Assembly: GCA_002424635.1 (NCBI GenBank)
Contig: DIKT01000011.1
Coordinates: 38,900-49,156 of the forward strand
Direction: 5' to 3'
Length of the DNA stretch: 10,257 bases
Origin: Desulfobulbaceae bacterium UBA5611
GTDB lineage: Bacteria > Desulfobacterota > Desulfobulbia > Desulfobulbales > Desulfocapsaceae
Within the stretch, counting starts at the first letter, position 1. Each line of letters starts with the position of its first letter. Under the pieces are notes generated by a model. That model searched no databases. It was given only the letters and a program-made list of their open reading frames with translations, and had not been told where the DNA came from. A program made the translations under genes and the position numbers. Below, piece by piece: positions 1 to 6,649 of this stretch.

Positions 1-494
1 GTGTTGCCCTGCGCCCTGATCTCCTTGAGCACCTGCGGATAATCGGCCGGATCAACGATAACGGTGACATCATGAAAATTTTTGGCTGAGGCCCGCAGCA
101 TGGTCGGTCCGCCGATATCGATATTTTCGATGGCATCGGCCAGCGAGCAGTTGGGATCAGCCACTGTCTTGTCAAAGGCATAGAGATTGACGGCTATCAG
201 ATCAATATTCTGCAGATCATGCTCGGCACACTGCCGCTGATGCTCGGCATTGTCCCGCTGGTTGAGAATACCGCCATGGACCTTGGGATGCAGGGTCTTG
301 ACCCGGCCATCAAGCATTTCCGGGAAGCCGGTAAACTCGGAGACATCGCGAACCGCAATACCGGCCTCGCGAATTTTTTTGGCCGTGCCACCGGTCGACA
401 GGATATCGATTCCGAGTTCAGCCAGCTCTTTGGCAAAGCCCTCAATCCCAGATTTATCGGTCAAACTGATCAATGCTCGTGTTATCTTATTCAC
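1..494 (-). CDS. purH: Bifunctional AICAR transformylase / IMP cyclohydrolase, N-terminal part (partial)
   Basis: PurH catalyses the last two steps of de novo IMP synthesis in the cytoplasm: formylation of AICAR, then ring closure to IMP. Only the first 164 codons are in the window, the rest running off the left edge. They cover the IMP cyclohydrolase (MGS-like) domain and the start of the linker to the transformylase domain. Visible family signatures are TDKSGI (12-17), the phosphate-binding STGGTAKKI (33-41), KTLHPKVHGG (66-75) and IENIDIGGPTMLRASAKN (122-139). The start is GTG at 494, chosen because AGGAG lies 6 bases upstream and the protein then begins NKITRALISLTDKSG, as in the family. 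It lies 46 bases downstream of the hslR-like gene on the same strand, so the two are probably co-transcribed. Identity is not in doubt; only the missing C-terminal half is unseen. Confidence 0.96.
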   Translation of the reverse strand, partial: MNKITRALISLTDKSGIEGFAKELAELGIDILSTGGTAKKIREAGIAVRDVSEFTGFPEMLDGRVKTLHPKVHGGILNQRDNAEHQRQCAEHDLQNIDLIAVNLYAFDKTVADPNCSLADAIENIDIGGPTMLRASAKNFHDVTVIVDPADYPQVLKEIRAQGN

Positions 495-540
495 AGCCAA
501 CTCCTTTTTTAAATTCTCTATTCAAAAATATATTGTTTAC

Positions 541-951
541 CTATTCATCTTTTCTGGTAAAGGCGCGGATCTTGCGCCGGTCCCGCTTCTCTGGTTTTTT
601 GGCCGGCATGGTCTGGCCGGCGGCCAGCAGGGAGCGCATCTTGGCTGCCTCCTGCCGCAACTGCACGGATTGCTCCGATTCCTCATAAAGCAGTCGGGCC
701 TCAACCGCAGGACGACGAGTCAACGCCAGAGCCAGGACCGTAATGGTGAATTCAACCTCACCGCGCCTGATCCGTAAAACATCGCCGATCTGCACCAGTC
801 GTGAAGACCGGGCGCGATTGCCGTTGACCTGCACCTTGCCGCCGCTGACCGCCTGGCCTGCCAGACTGCGGGTCTTGAAAAATCTGGCCGCCCACAGCCA
901 CTTATCAAGCCTGACCTGCTGCTCTATCTCTTTTCCTGCATTCATTCCCAT
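541..951 (-). CDS. hslR: S4-domain RNA-binding protein, Hsp15 (HslR) family
   Basis: The family member Hsp15 of E. coli binds free 50S subunits that carry nascent chains and helps rescue stalled ribosomes; a similar role here is inferred. The protein has 136 residues with the ATG start at 951, close to the usual family length of about 130. An S4 RNA-binding fold spans roughly residues 13-59, opening with VRLDKWLWAARFFKTRSLA and containing GGKVQVNG. The middle part RRPAVEARLLYEE matches the family's RRPA-E--LLYEE stretch, and the tail is rich in Lys and Arg (KKPEKRDRRKIRAFTRK), as expected for RNA binding. Start choice is uncertain. GTG at 957 and ATG at 945 are in frame; ATG 951 is preferred because GAG lies 5 bases upstream. 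The gene reads into purH. Confidence 0.9.
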   Translation of the reverse strand: MGMNAGKEIEQQVRLDKWLWAARFFKTRSLAGQAVSGGKVQVNGNRARSSRLVQIGDVLRIRRGEVEFTITVLALALTRRPAVEARLLYEESEQSVQLRQEAAKMRSLLAAGQTMPAKKPEKRDRRKIRAFTRKDE

Positions 952-1208
952 GCACACTCAAAGGTATTAAGCGCCTGCCGATCCAAGAATAAAAAAAAGA
1001 AGTTTACACTGAATCAAGGCGAAACGCATGAAAAAAGACCATTCAGCAAGCAACATCAGCAGTATAAAAACAGCTGCTGCCTGCAACTTTACCAAATTTT
1101 CCGCATTGTCGAACAGGAAAAAAAAGGGTAGAAAGAGAAATTTATCGCCCTGCACATATTGGCAGCATCCTATTTTATTATTTTTTTTCTTGAACCCGGG
1201 GATTTCCC

Positions 1209-2099
1209 ATGCTCGTAAAAGACCTTCTCAACCAACAGAAAACCACCTTCAGTTTTGAATTTTTTCCGCCGAAAGAAGATGCGGCCGCTGATCGACTGCT
1301 CGCCACCATCGCCAATCTGATGCCGCTTGCCCCTTCCTATGTGAGCGTGACCTATGGCGCCGGCGGCACCACCCGCCACCGCACCCATGATCTGGTCGTC
1401 AGGATCAAAAAAGAAACTAATATCACCGTGGTTTCCCACCTCACCTGCGTCGGCTCCAGCAGGCAGGAAATCCATGGCATCCTCGAGAAATACCGGGAGG
1501 CCGGCGTGCTCAACATCCTGGCCCTGCGCGGCGACCCGCCGCAGGGAGTGCAGGATTTCAGCCATCCGGCCGACGGCTTTACTTACGCCGCTGATCTGGT
1601 GGCCTATATCAAGACCCATTTTCCGGAGATGTGTGTCGGCGTCGCCGGCTTCCCTGAAGGCCATCCGGCGACGCCTAATCGCCTCAAAGAGATCGACTAC
1701 CTGAAAGCCAAGGTCGATGCCGGGGCCGATTATATTGTCACCCAGCTCTTTTTTGATAACCGCGACTTTTATGATTATTGTGAACGCTGTGAACTGGCCG
1801 GCATCCATGTGCCCAATATCGCCGGGATCATGCCGGTGACCACCAGAAACGGCCTGATTCGCACCGCCGAGTTGGCCGGAGGTGCGCATATTCCGGCCCG
1901 GCTGCTGAAAGCGGTATCGCGGGCTGAAAATGATGACTTTGTCGAAAAAGTAGGGATCCACTGGGCCACCGAACAGATCCGCGACCTGCTCGATCACGAT
2001 GTCCGCGGCGTGCAGTTCTTCACCCTCAACTGCTCGACTGCGACCCAGGAGATCTACAGCTGCCTGGGAGTCAAAAATTCCTGTCAACTCAGGGACTAA
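1209..2099 (+). CDS. metF: Methylenetetrahydrofolate reductase
   Basis: MetF is an FAD enzyme that reduces 5,10-methylene-THF to 5-methyl-THF for methionine synthesis; in some anaerobes it also serves one-carbon (Wood-Ljungdahl) flux. The 296 residues match the length of E. coli MetF and would form one TIM barrel. Visible signatures are FEFFPPK (16-22, with the catalytic-type Glu17), SVTYGAGGTTR (46-56), HLTCVG (77-82), LALRGDPP (104-111), QLFFDN and GIMPVT. The ATG at 1209 is set by GGGGA six bases upstream. The 250-base leader before it is A/T-run rich, and I recognised no riboswitch in it. folE2 starts 4 bases after the stop, so the two form an operon. The electron donor (NADH, NADPH or ferredoxin through a partner subunit) cannot be told from sequence; no MetV-like partner gene adjoins it. 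Confidence 0.96.
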   Translation: MLVKDLLNQQKTTFSFEFFPPKEDAAADRLLATIANLMPLAPSYVSVTYGAGGTTRHRTHDLVVRIKKETNITVVSHLTCVGSSRQEIHGILEKYREAGVLNILALRGDPPQGVQDFSHPADGFTYAADLVAYIKTHFPEMCVGVAGFPEGHPATPNRLKEIDYLKAKVDAGADYIVTQLFFDNRDFYDYCERCELAGIHVPNIAGIMPVTTRNGLIRTAELAGGAHIPARLLKAVSRAENDDFVEKVGIHWATEQIRDLLDHDVRGVQFFTLNCSTATQEIYSCLGVKNSCQLRD

Positions 2100-2103
2100 C
2101 CTG

Positions 2104-2862
2104 ATGATTAACATCAACATTGAAGCGGTCGGCATCAAGGACATCAAACTGCCGGTCCGGATCCGCGAGCGAACCGGCGGCCTGCAGAATACCGTGGCCA
2201 CGGTCAGCATGCAGGCCCGGATGCCCGGCGCTTATCGGGAAAGCTGCGTCAATGTTTTTACCCAGGCCCTGAACAAATATATGGATGAGATGAGCACCAC
2301 CATCTTCTCCACCCTGCTGCAAGAGGTCCGAGAGGCGCTGCAGGCCGAATCCGCCAGTATCGTCATGACCTTTCCGTACTTTATCGAGAAAAAGGCCCCG
2401 GTCACCGGTACCCGCAGCCTCATGGAATACAATTGCACCTTTACCGGCAGCCTGGGCGCCGGAGCGGAGCGGGATGACCTTATCCTTTCGGTACTGGTGC
2501 CGGTGACCACCCTCTGCCCCTGTTCCAAGGAGATCAGTGCCGTCGGCGCCCATAACCAGCGGGCGGAAGTGAGTCTTAATGTAAAATTCAAGAAGTTCAT
2601 CTGGGTCGAGGAACTAATTGATATGATTGAACAGTCGGCCTCCTGCCCGGTCTATGCCCTGCTCAAACGACCGGATGAAAAATTTGTGACCGAGCAGGCC
2701 TATAACAATCCCATGTTTGTCGAGGATGTGGTCCGGAAAGTGGCGGTCAGCGCCCTGGCCCATCCGGATATCATCTGGTTTTCAGTAGGCGTCGAGAGCT
2801 TTGAATCGATCCATAAGCACAGCGCCTATGCCTATGTCGATAGTGATGATATCGCCGAATAA
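2104..2862 (+). CDS. folE2: GTP cyclohydrolase of the FolE2 (type IB)/MptA family
   Basis: FolE2 converts GTP to 7,8-dihydroneopterin triphosphate, the entry to folate and queuosine-type pathways, with a T-fold architecture and a broader metal tolerance than FolE. The protein has 252 residues, near the usual 250-270. Family signatures are VGIKDIKLPV (9-18), QNTVATVSM (28-36), KKAPVTGTRSL (96-106), CPCSKEIS (138-145), GAHNQR (148-153), LLKRPDEKFVTE (186-197) and FESIHKHSAYAYV (233-245). Together these hold the Cys, His, Glu and His positions known as metal ligands in the family. One departure is clear: the usual KGTHMSRF-like motif before the first long helix is replaced by PGAYRESCVNVF (41-52). 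AGGGA inside the end of metF, 8 bases before ATG 2104, supports the start and translational coupling. The reading frame is open further upstream, but that part overlaps metF and is not expected. Confidence 0.92.
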   Translation: MININIEAVGIKDIKLPVRIRERTGGLQNTVATVSMQARMPGAYRESCVNVFTQALNKYMDEMSTTIFSTLLQEVREALQAESASIVMTFPYFIEKKAPVTGTRSLMEYNCTFTGSLGAGAERDDLILSVLVPVTTLCPCSKEISAVGAHNQRAEVSLNVKFKKFIWVEELIDMIEQSASCPVYALLKRPDEKFVTEQAYNNPMFVEDVVRKVAVSALAHPDIIWFSVGVESFESIHKHSAYAYVDSDDIAE

Positions 2863-2929
2863 ATACCAGACTGGTCATCCACCCTGCCCTTCCTGCTGAA
2901 ATTCCTTAAAAAGTCTACTAATAAGCGCC

Positions 2930-3622
2930 ATGGCATATGACCATAAAATCGTCAGGCCCGGCGTCAACGGCATCCTGATCAGCGCCACGGGCGAGAAGCT
3001 GTCGCCGCCTGACGGCTGGGCCTTTCTGCCCGCCGGTGATGCCGGCCTCACCAGGAAAGTCACCGCCGCAGGCAGCTGCTGGCGAGTGCAGGTGCAGATG
3101 GGCCGCCGTCTTATCTCCAAAGGCATCTGGGCTCCGGCAGCTACTATTGCTCAGGCCAGACAGGAAGTGACAGCGGTCCGCTCAACCGCCGGCTATCAGC
3201 ACAAGCTGGCCGCTGATCGTCTGCGCCGGGTTAAAAAACAGGCGCTGTATGAAGAGGATTTTTATCAGGCCGTCCGCACCTTCCTGGCCTTTGCTCCCTG
3301 CCACCAGGAAGCGGAACTGGCAATGGCCGCAGCCATTAGCGCTCATGCCGTCCCGGTAGGCAGCGGCACGGTGGCGCGGACCACCTTGATCCCTCTGGCC
3401 GAGCGGGCGGCCAAGGCGGTGATCGCCTGGATGCGGCATCAAACCACGGCCTATGACTCGATGTCGATCCCGAGAATAAAAGGGCAACGCCGGGAGATCA
3501 GAAGGATGCTGGCCGAGCGCTCGACAATGCTGCTCAAGGCCTACCGCCAAGGTCTGACAACCTCCCCTGACTGCCCCTTGCAAAAGGCCCTGGCTAAAAG
3601 CAGAGCGCCCGCCGGTCTTTAG
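2930..3622 (+). CDS. DUF2293 domain protein
   Basis: A 230-residue protein of unknown function, recognised as the bacterial DUF2293 type. The N-terminal part contains DGWAFLPAGDAGLTRKV (28-44) and SKGIWAPAATI (63-73), which are typical of these proteins. A basic, probably helical middle (about 85-110) leads to the DUF2293 core at about 138-200. The core carries AHAVPVGSGTVARTTLIPL (138-156), ERAAKAVIAWMRHQTTAYD (158-176) and RREIRRMLAERS (187-198). The many Arg/Lys and conserved HQTTAYD suggest nucleic-acid or nucleotide contact, but no activity is established that I know of. ATG 2930 has no good Shine-Dalgarno sequence; it lies 67 bases after folE2 and may be read from the same transcript. 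There is no membrane segment or signal peptide. The 3' end is followed by a palindrome with a T-run at 3705-3730. Confidence 0.85.
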   Translation: MAYDHKIVRPGVNGILISATGEKLSPPDGWAFLPAGDAGLTRKVTAAGSCWRVQVQMGRRLISKGIWAPAATIAQARQEVTAVRSTAGYQHKLAADRLRRVKKQALYEEDFYQAVRTFLAFAPCHQEAELAMAAAISAHAVPVGSGTVARTTLIPLAERAAKAVIAWMRHQTTAYDSMSIPRIKGQRREIRRMLAERSTMLLKAYRQGLTTSPDCPLQKALAKSRAPAGL

Positions 3623-3704
3623 GGTACCTTGGACAATTCAGGATTGTTGTTCTGGATCAAGGAGTGAAGAGAATCTTTCCCTACCAAACTTAGGAGCCGG
3701 TGCG

Positions 3705-3730
3705 AAATAACATGGCCATGTTATTTTTTT
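3705..3730 (+). terminator. Perfect palindrome with T-run, probable terminator between converging genes
   Basis: Bases 3705-3715 and 3716-3726 are exact inverted complements centred on GGCC. The palindrome runs into seven T on the plus strand (3724-3730). With a 4-base loop the stem is 9 bp and mostly A-U, so it is weak. It lies 82 bases after the DUF2293 gene and 8 bases before the stop of the minus-strand dehydrogenase. It most likely ends plus-strand transcription, and could act weakly in both directions. Confidence 0.5.
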
Positions 3731-3738
3731 ACAGCGGC

Positions 3739-5319
3739 TTAGCGGTTGTTCATGGTATTGCACTCGACCGCTTTGATGGCATCAGCCGCCGAACTCGTGA
3801 TCCCGCCGGTATAGCCGGAACCTTCGCCGATGGGATATAACCTCCGGACATTAACCGATTCATAGCGCTCATTGCGGGTCAGGCGGACCGGCGCCGCCGC
3901 TCTGGTCTCCGCCCCGAATAATATCGCCTCTTCCGAGACAAACAGCGGCACCTCTTCTTGCCATTTCCGAAAAGCAGCGACCAGTTCCTCGCTGACAAAG
4001 GCCGGCAAGATATCCCTTAGATCAGCCGGGACGGCCCCCATTTTATAGGAGTTGTCATGCAGACCGGCCGCGCTGTCTTTCCCTAAAAAATGCATCAGAT
4101 TCTGGGCCGGCACTTGCCACTGGCCGCCCCCGGCTTTAAAGGCCTTGTCCTCAATCTCCCGTTGCAAGGCGAAGCCAGCCAAGGGGCTCGTGGCCTGATA
4201 ATCCTCAACATGGCAGCTGACGACCAGCGCGGCATTAGAAAAAGGCGAGGAACGCTCGGAGTAGCTCATGCCGTTTAACACCAGCAGGCCTTGCTCCGAA
4301 GAGGCATTAACGATCTCCCCGCCGGGACACATACAGAAGGTATAAACCCCCCGCTTGATTGGCCGGTTGGTATAATTAAGCGAATAAGCAGCAGCACCCA
4401 AGCCGGGAAAATCCTGGTATTTGTTACCATAGCGCAGCAGATTAATGGTCCGGGCCGGATGTTCAATCCTGACCCCGACCGCCATCGGCCGCCGCTCGAG
4501 AGCGACCCCTTTTTGATGCAGCATTTCTACGGTATCGCGGGCCGAATGGCCCAAAGCCAGATAAATGGCCGACGCCAGATATTCCTGCTCGGCATTAATA
4601 ATAATCCCGGCGACCGTACCGTCTGTGATCAGGAGATCGGTCATTTTGGCGCTGTAAAAAATCTCACCGCCCCGCTCCAGGATATAGAGCCTGATATTGC
4701 GCACTATCCGGCACAACACATCAGTACCCAGATGGGGCTTGCTGATATAACCAATTTCAGCCGGCGCCCCGAATTTAATAAAGGTCTGCAGCACCCGATT
4801 GACATAACCCGTATTATTATCGCGGCGGGAAAAGAGCTTGCCGTCCGAATAGGAGCCAGCCCCGCCTTCCCCAAACTGGATATTTGATTCCGGATTGAGC
4901 TCTCGCTCCTTGATAAAGCGCTGCACGTCAAGGGAGCGTTCTTCTATCTTCTTGCCTCGCTCAAAGATCAACGGCTTCAGCCCATAAGCAATAAGCTCCA
5001 GGGCGGCAAACATACCGGCTGGACCAAAACCGACTATTATCGGCCGGTCCGCCCTACTGACTGTTGTTCTCGGGACCGCTACCGGCTCCTGATAAACAGG
5101 AAAACCCTGCCTGTTGTGATAGCTGTCAGCAATGGTGATCACCAAGGAAACTTTATAGAGGAACTGCTCCTGGCGTCTCAGATCCAGCGCTTTACCAAGA
5201 ATTTTAACGATGGCGATCTCGTTTTCGCCTGTGGCCATCTTTGTGGCCGCCGCCTGTAGATAGGCCGTTAGCCCGTCGCTCTCAATCGGAACGGGCAGAT
5301 TATTAATGACTAAATTCAC
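3739..5319 (-). CDS. COG2509-type FAD-dependent dehydrogenase
   Basis: A 526-residue flavoprotein of the widespread but functionally unassigned COG2509 family. Residues 1-90 form the family's N-terminal domain (opening VNLVINNLPVPIE). The FAD-binding Rossmann core follows, with IIVGFGPAGMFAALEL (94-109) and the ribose-binding acid in FERGK (119-123). Next are the family signature FGEGGAGSYSDGKL (149-162), an ALGHSARD-type stretch, and the C-terminal FAD-closing motif GEGSGYTGGITSSAADA (498-514). The substrate is unknown. No membrane segment is seen, so it is probably cytoplasmic. The frame is open 71 codons further upstream, but that extension is Cys/His/Arg-rich and unlike the family. GTG at 5319 gives the normal length and start, and AGTAGGT just upstream can serve as a ribosome site. 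The stop of a small membrane-peptide ORF lies 5 bases before it, suggesting coupling. Confidence 0.9.
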   Translation of the reverse strand: MNLVINNLPVPIESDGLTAYLQAAATKMATGENEIAIVKILGKALDLRRQEQFLYKVSLVITIADSYHNRQGFPVYQEPVAVPRTTVSRADRPIIVGFGPAGMFAALELIAYGLKPLIFERGKKIEERSLDVQRFIKERELNPESNIQFGEGGAGSYSDGKLFSRRDNNTGYVNRVLQTFIKFGAPAEIGYISKPHLGTDVLCRIVRNIRLYILERGGEIFYSAKMTDLLITDGTVAGIIINAEQEYLASAIYLALGHSARDTVEMLHQKGVALERRPMAVGVRIEHPARTINLLRYGNKYQDFPGLGAAAYSLNYTNRPIKRGVYTFCMCPGGEIVNASSEQGLLVLNGMSYSERSSPFSNAALVVSCHVEDYQATSPLAGFALQREIEDKAFKAGGGQWQVPAQNLMHFLGKDSAAGLHDNSYKMGAVPADLRDILPAFVSEELVAAFRKWQEEVPLFVSEEAILFGAETRAAAPVRLTRNERYESVNVRRLYPIGEGSGYTGGITSSAADAIKAVECNTMNNR

Positions 5320-5324
5320 AATAC

Positions 5325-5429
5325 CTACTTTGTGGTTTGAAGATAAATGAGTCCGGTGGCAACGACGACACCGGCAAGATTGGCAGCCGCCGTGACCGGA
5401 TAATTGGTAATTATAGTTGCTGTGCGCAT
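5325..5429 (-). CDS. Small ORF, predicted single-pass membrane peptide (34 aa)
   Basis: ATG at 5429 opens a 34-codon frame ending in TAG at 5325-5327. AGGA lies 7 bases before the ATG, a good Shine-Dalgarno sequence. The peptide begins MRTATIITNYPV and continues with an uncharged stretch of about 20 residues, TAAANLAGVVVATGLIYLQ (13-31). This fits one transmembrane helix, and a lysine closes the peptide. Its stop codon overlaps the ribosome site of the COG2509 gene, with only 5 bases between stop and GTG, a classic coupled arrangement. I do not recognise the peptide. It could be a real small membrane protein, perhaps anchoring or regulating the flavoprotein, or a leader ORF whose translation opens the next start. 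A chance ORF is the alternative; the ribosome site and spacing argue against it. Confidence 0.55.
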   Translation of the reverse strand: MRTATIITNYPVTAAANLAGVVVATGLIYLQTTK

Positions 5430-5630
5430 TCCTTAATCCTGGCTGCTTATGTATCTCTAGGTATTTATTCCAAAAATTTCGATATTGTCTACCGAAAAAG
5501 TTGCTTTTACCTGTTGCATCAATTAACCTCATAAATCTAAGTACATTTTTTGAATAACTGAGCTATAAGAATTTTTTTTACAAGAAAACATACAGCTTAA
5601 TAAAATAAATGTTAGGCAGATTAAAGCATA

Positions 5631-5660
5631 TTCACATAATTAACAAATTCTGCCTATTAT
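5631..5660 (+). promoter_or_regulatory. Candidate sigma70-type promoter for the lipoprotein gene
   Basis: TTCACA (5631-5636) and TATTAT (5655-5660) are separated by 18 bases and lie about 50 bases before the ATG at 5710. The surrounding 5533-5709 stretch is very AT-rich, so such matches arise easily by chance. It is the best placed pair in this gap, which otherwise holds no recognisable gene. Confidence 0.3.
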
Positions 5661-5709
5661 ACTGTTGAACTCTATCTCTTAACTCAACCTCTAAAATCCG
5701 CAAATACAA

Positions 5710-6392
5710 ATGAATAAATTGTTAATCGCTTCCATTATCATTATTGGATTGTCTGGATGTGCTACTCCTACAAAAATGGCTTTTCAGGATGATAACGAAC
5801 GAGTAACTGAAAAGCGGAACCCAGTCTTTCTAATGACCGCGGCTTTTAAGAACACTTATAAGACCTCATTCCAGCCAAGGTTGCTGGTGGTTCACATTGA
5901 GAAGCCGGATGCAAAAAAAAAGGCTGACAGACTAAATTTCACCATGGATGAAAAAGCCAAGAACGAAATGGATTCGGTGGATTCCGGAAACAGTTATCTC
6001 CTTCGTCTTGAACTCGAACCTGGGAAATATGAAATCCGGGGCCTTACAAGTCGCGCCAGCACTTTTCCCATTCATGGATTTTTCTTTACTCCAATGCACT
6101 CACCGATAGAGGCTAAGGGGCCGGGAGTGTCTTCTATCTTGGCCACGTTAACGCCACAGTACGGGAGCGACAAGGGAATGAATTCAAGGCGGGACCAAGT
6201 ATTCCGCTTATCGACCAAGCCATCGCCGGGGCATCCGGTGGAACGTTCGACGTAGATATTACGGATGAGTGGGCTATCGATGAAACAGCATTCCTTTCGA
6301 AATTCCCTGCTTTAACAGGCGCCACTATACAAAAGATGGTCCTTCCTGCTTTTGATCGAGCCAAGGCACAACAATGGTGGGAGGCCAATTAA
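5710..6392 (+). pseudogene. Putative lipoprotein gene with an apparent -1 frameshift
   Basis: The first frame starts at ATG 5710 with a lipoprotein signal: a basic MNK, a hydrophobic run and the lipobox LSGC (14-17). Ala at +2 suggests the outer membrane. It reads sensibly to about residue 140 (codon 6127-6129), then becomes a low-quality tail ending at 6255. From 6129 another frame continues without a break to TAA at 6390-6392. It reads VFYLGHVNATVRERQGNEF at first and ends with KAQQWWEAN. Joined by restoring one base near 6129, the product would be about 227 residues. The middle part LRLELEPGKYEIRGL resembles the beta-rich cores of small surface lipoproteins. I do not recognise a named family. 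The break may be a true mutation or a one-base sequence error; no standard slippery heptamer is visible. There is no clear ribosome site, and base composition is intermediate between its flanks. Confidence 0.7.
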
Positions 6393-6649
6393 ACCTATAC
6401 TGATTTACTGAAATGACTATCATTCCAACCTCTTTTTGACATTGTCATGGTTGGGGCAATGGATTCATTCCGTAGCCTTTCCATAACGGGTACGCCTGAT
6501 GATGTAACAACTTAAAATCGTATGAGTAGAAGAACGATCTACGTAGTCAAAAGAGTTGAATAATCGATGATTTGGTATGTTTAAGAATATAGTGATGTTG
6601 AAGTTGAATGGTTGAAAATTTCTAATTATTATTTCAAGGAGTAAACCAT
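6393..6649. other. Intergenic leader upstream of the large ATPase gene
   Basis: I see no convincing gene here. A hairpin-capable segment follows the lipoprotein remnant: CCAACC at 6425-6430 pairs with GGTTGG at 6449-6454, and TGACA/TGTCA is nested inside (6437-6447). No T-run follows, so it is not a clear terminator. Closer to the next gene are repeated GTTGAA hexamers (listed separately) and the strong ribosome site AAGGAG at 6636-6641. TTGAAT (6604-6609) and TATTAT (6627-6632) are 17 bases apart, but they would place transcription start inside the ribosome site. Confidence 0.6.
6597..6616 (+). repeat. Tandem GTTGAA hexamers before the ATPase gene
   Basis: GTTGAA occurs at 6597-6602, 6603-6608 and 6611-6616, and once more upstream at 6555-6560. 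The cluster sits 34 to 53 bases before the start codon, a position where an operator or activator site would act. In AT-rich DNA a short repeat like this could be chance. Confidence 0.4.

Noticed and set aside
967..1155. Hydrophobic 62-codon frame on the minus strand just upstream of hslR
   Set aside because: It begins at a GTG without a ribosome site. Its hydrophobicity comes from T-runs opposite A-runs in the metF leader. It could be a small membrane protein, but nothing supports it.
960..1208. Possible riboswitch (SAM/SAH type) in the metF leader
   Set aside because: I could not find a recognisable SAM or SAH aptamer core. A short CTGC/GCAG hairpin followed by T-rich sequence near 1150-1190 is too weak to call.
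1170..2210. Open frame of 346 codons on the minus strand opposite metF
   Set aside because: It is antisense to an unmistakable metF, lacks any recognisable motif, and is explained by the GC-rich codon pattern of the plus-strand gene.
4291..4887. 198-codon plus-strand frame opposite the COG2509 gene
   Set aside because: It is antisense to a well-supported flavoprotein gene and has no motif of its own.
5320..5532. N-terminal extension of the COG2509 protein by 71 codons
   Set aside because: The extension is Cys/His/Arg-rich and unlike the family. A different frame in the same bases encodes a membrane-like peptide with a good ribosome site, and GTG 5319 gives the normal length.
6604..6632. TTGAAT-17-TATTAT promoter match before the ATPase gene
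   Set aside because: It would start transcription inside the AAGGAG ribosome site, leaving almost no leader. In such AT-rich DNA the match is probably chance.
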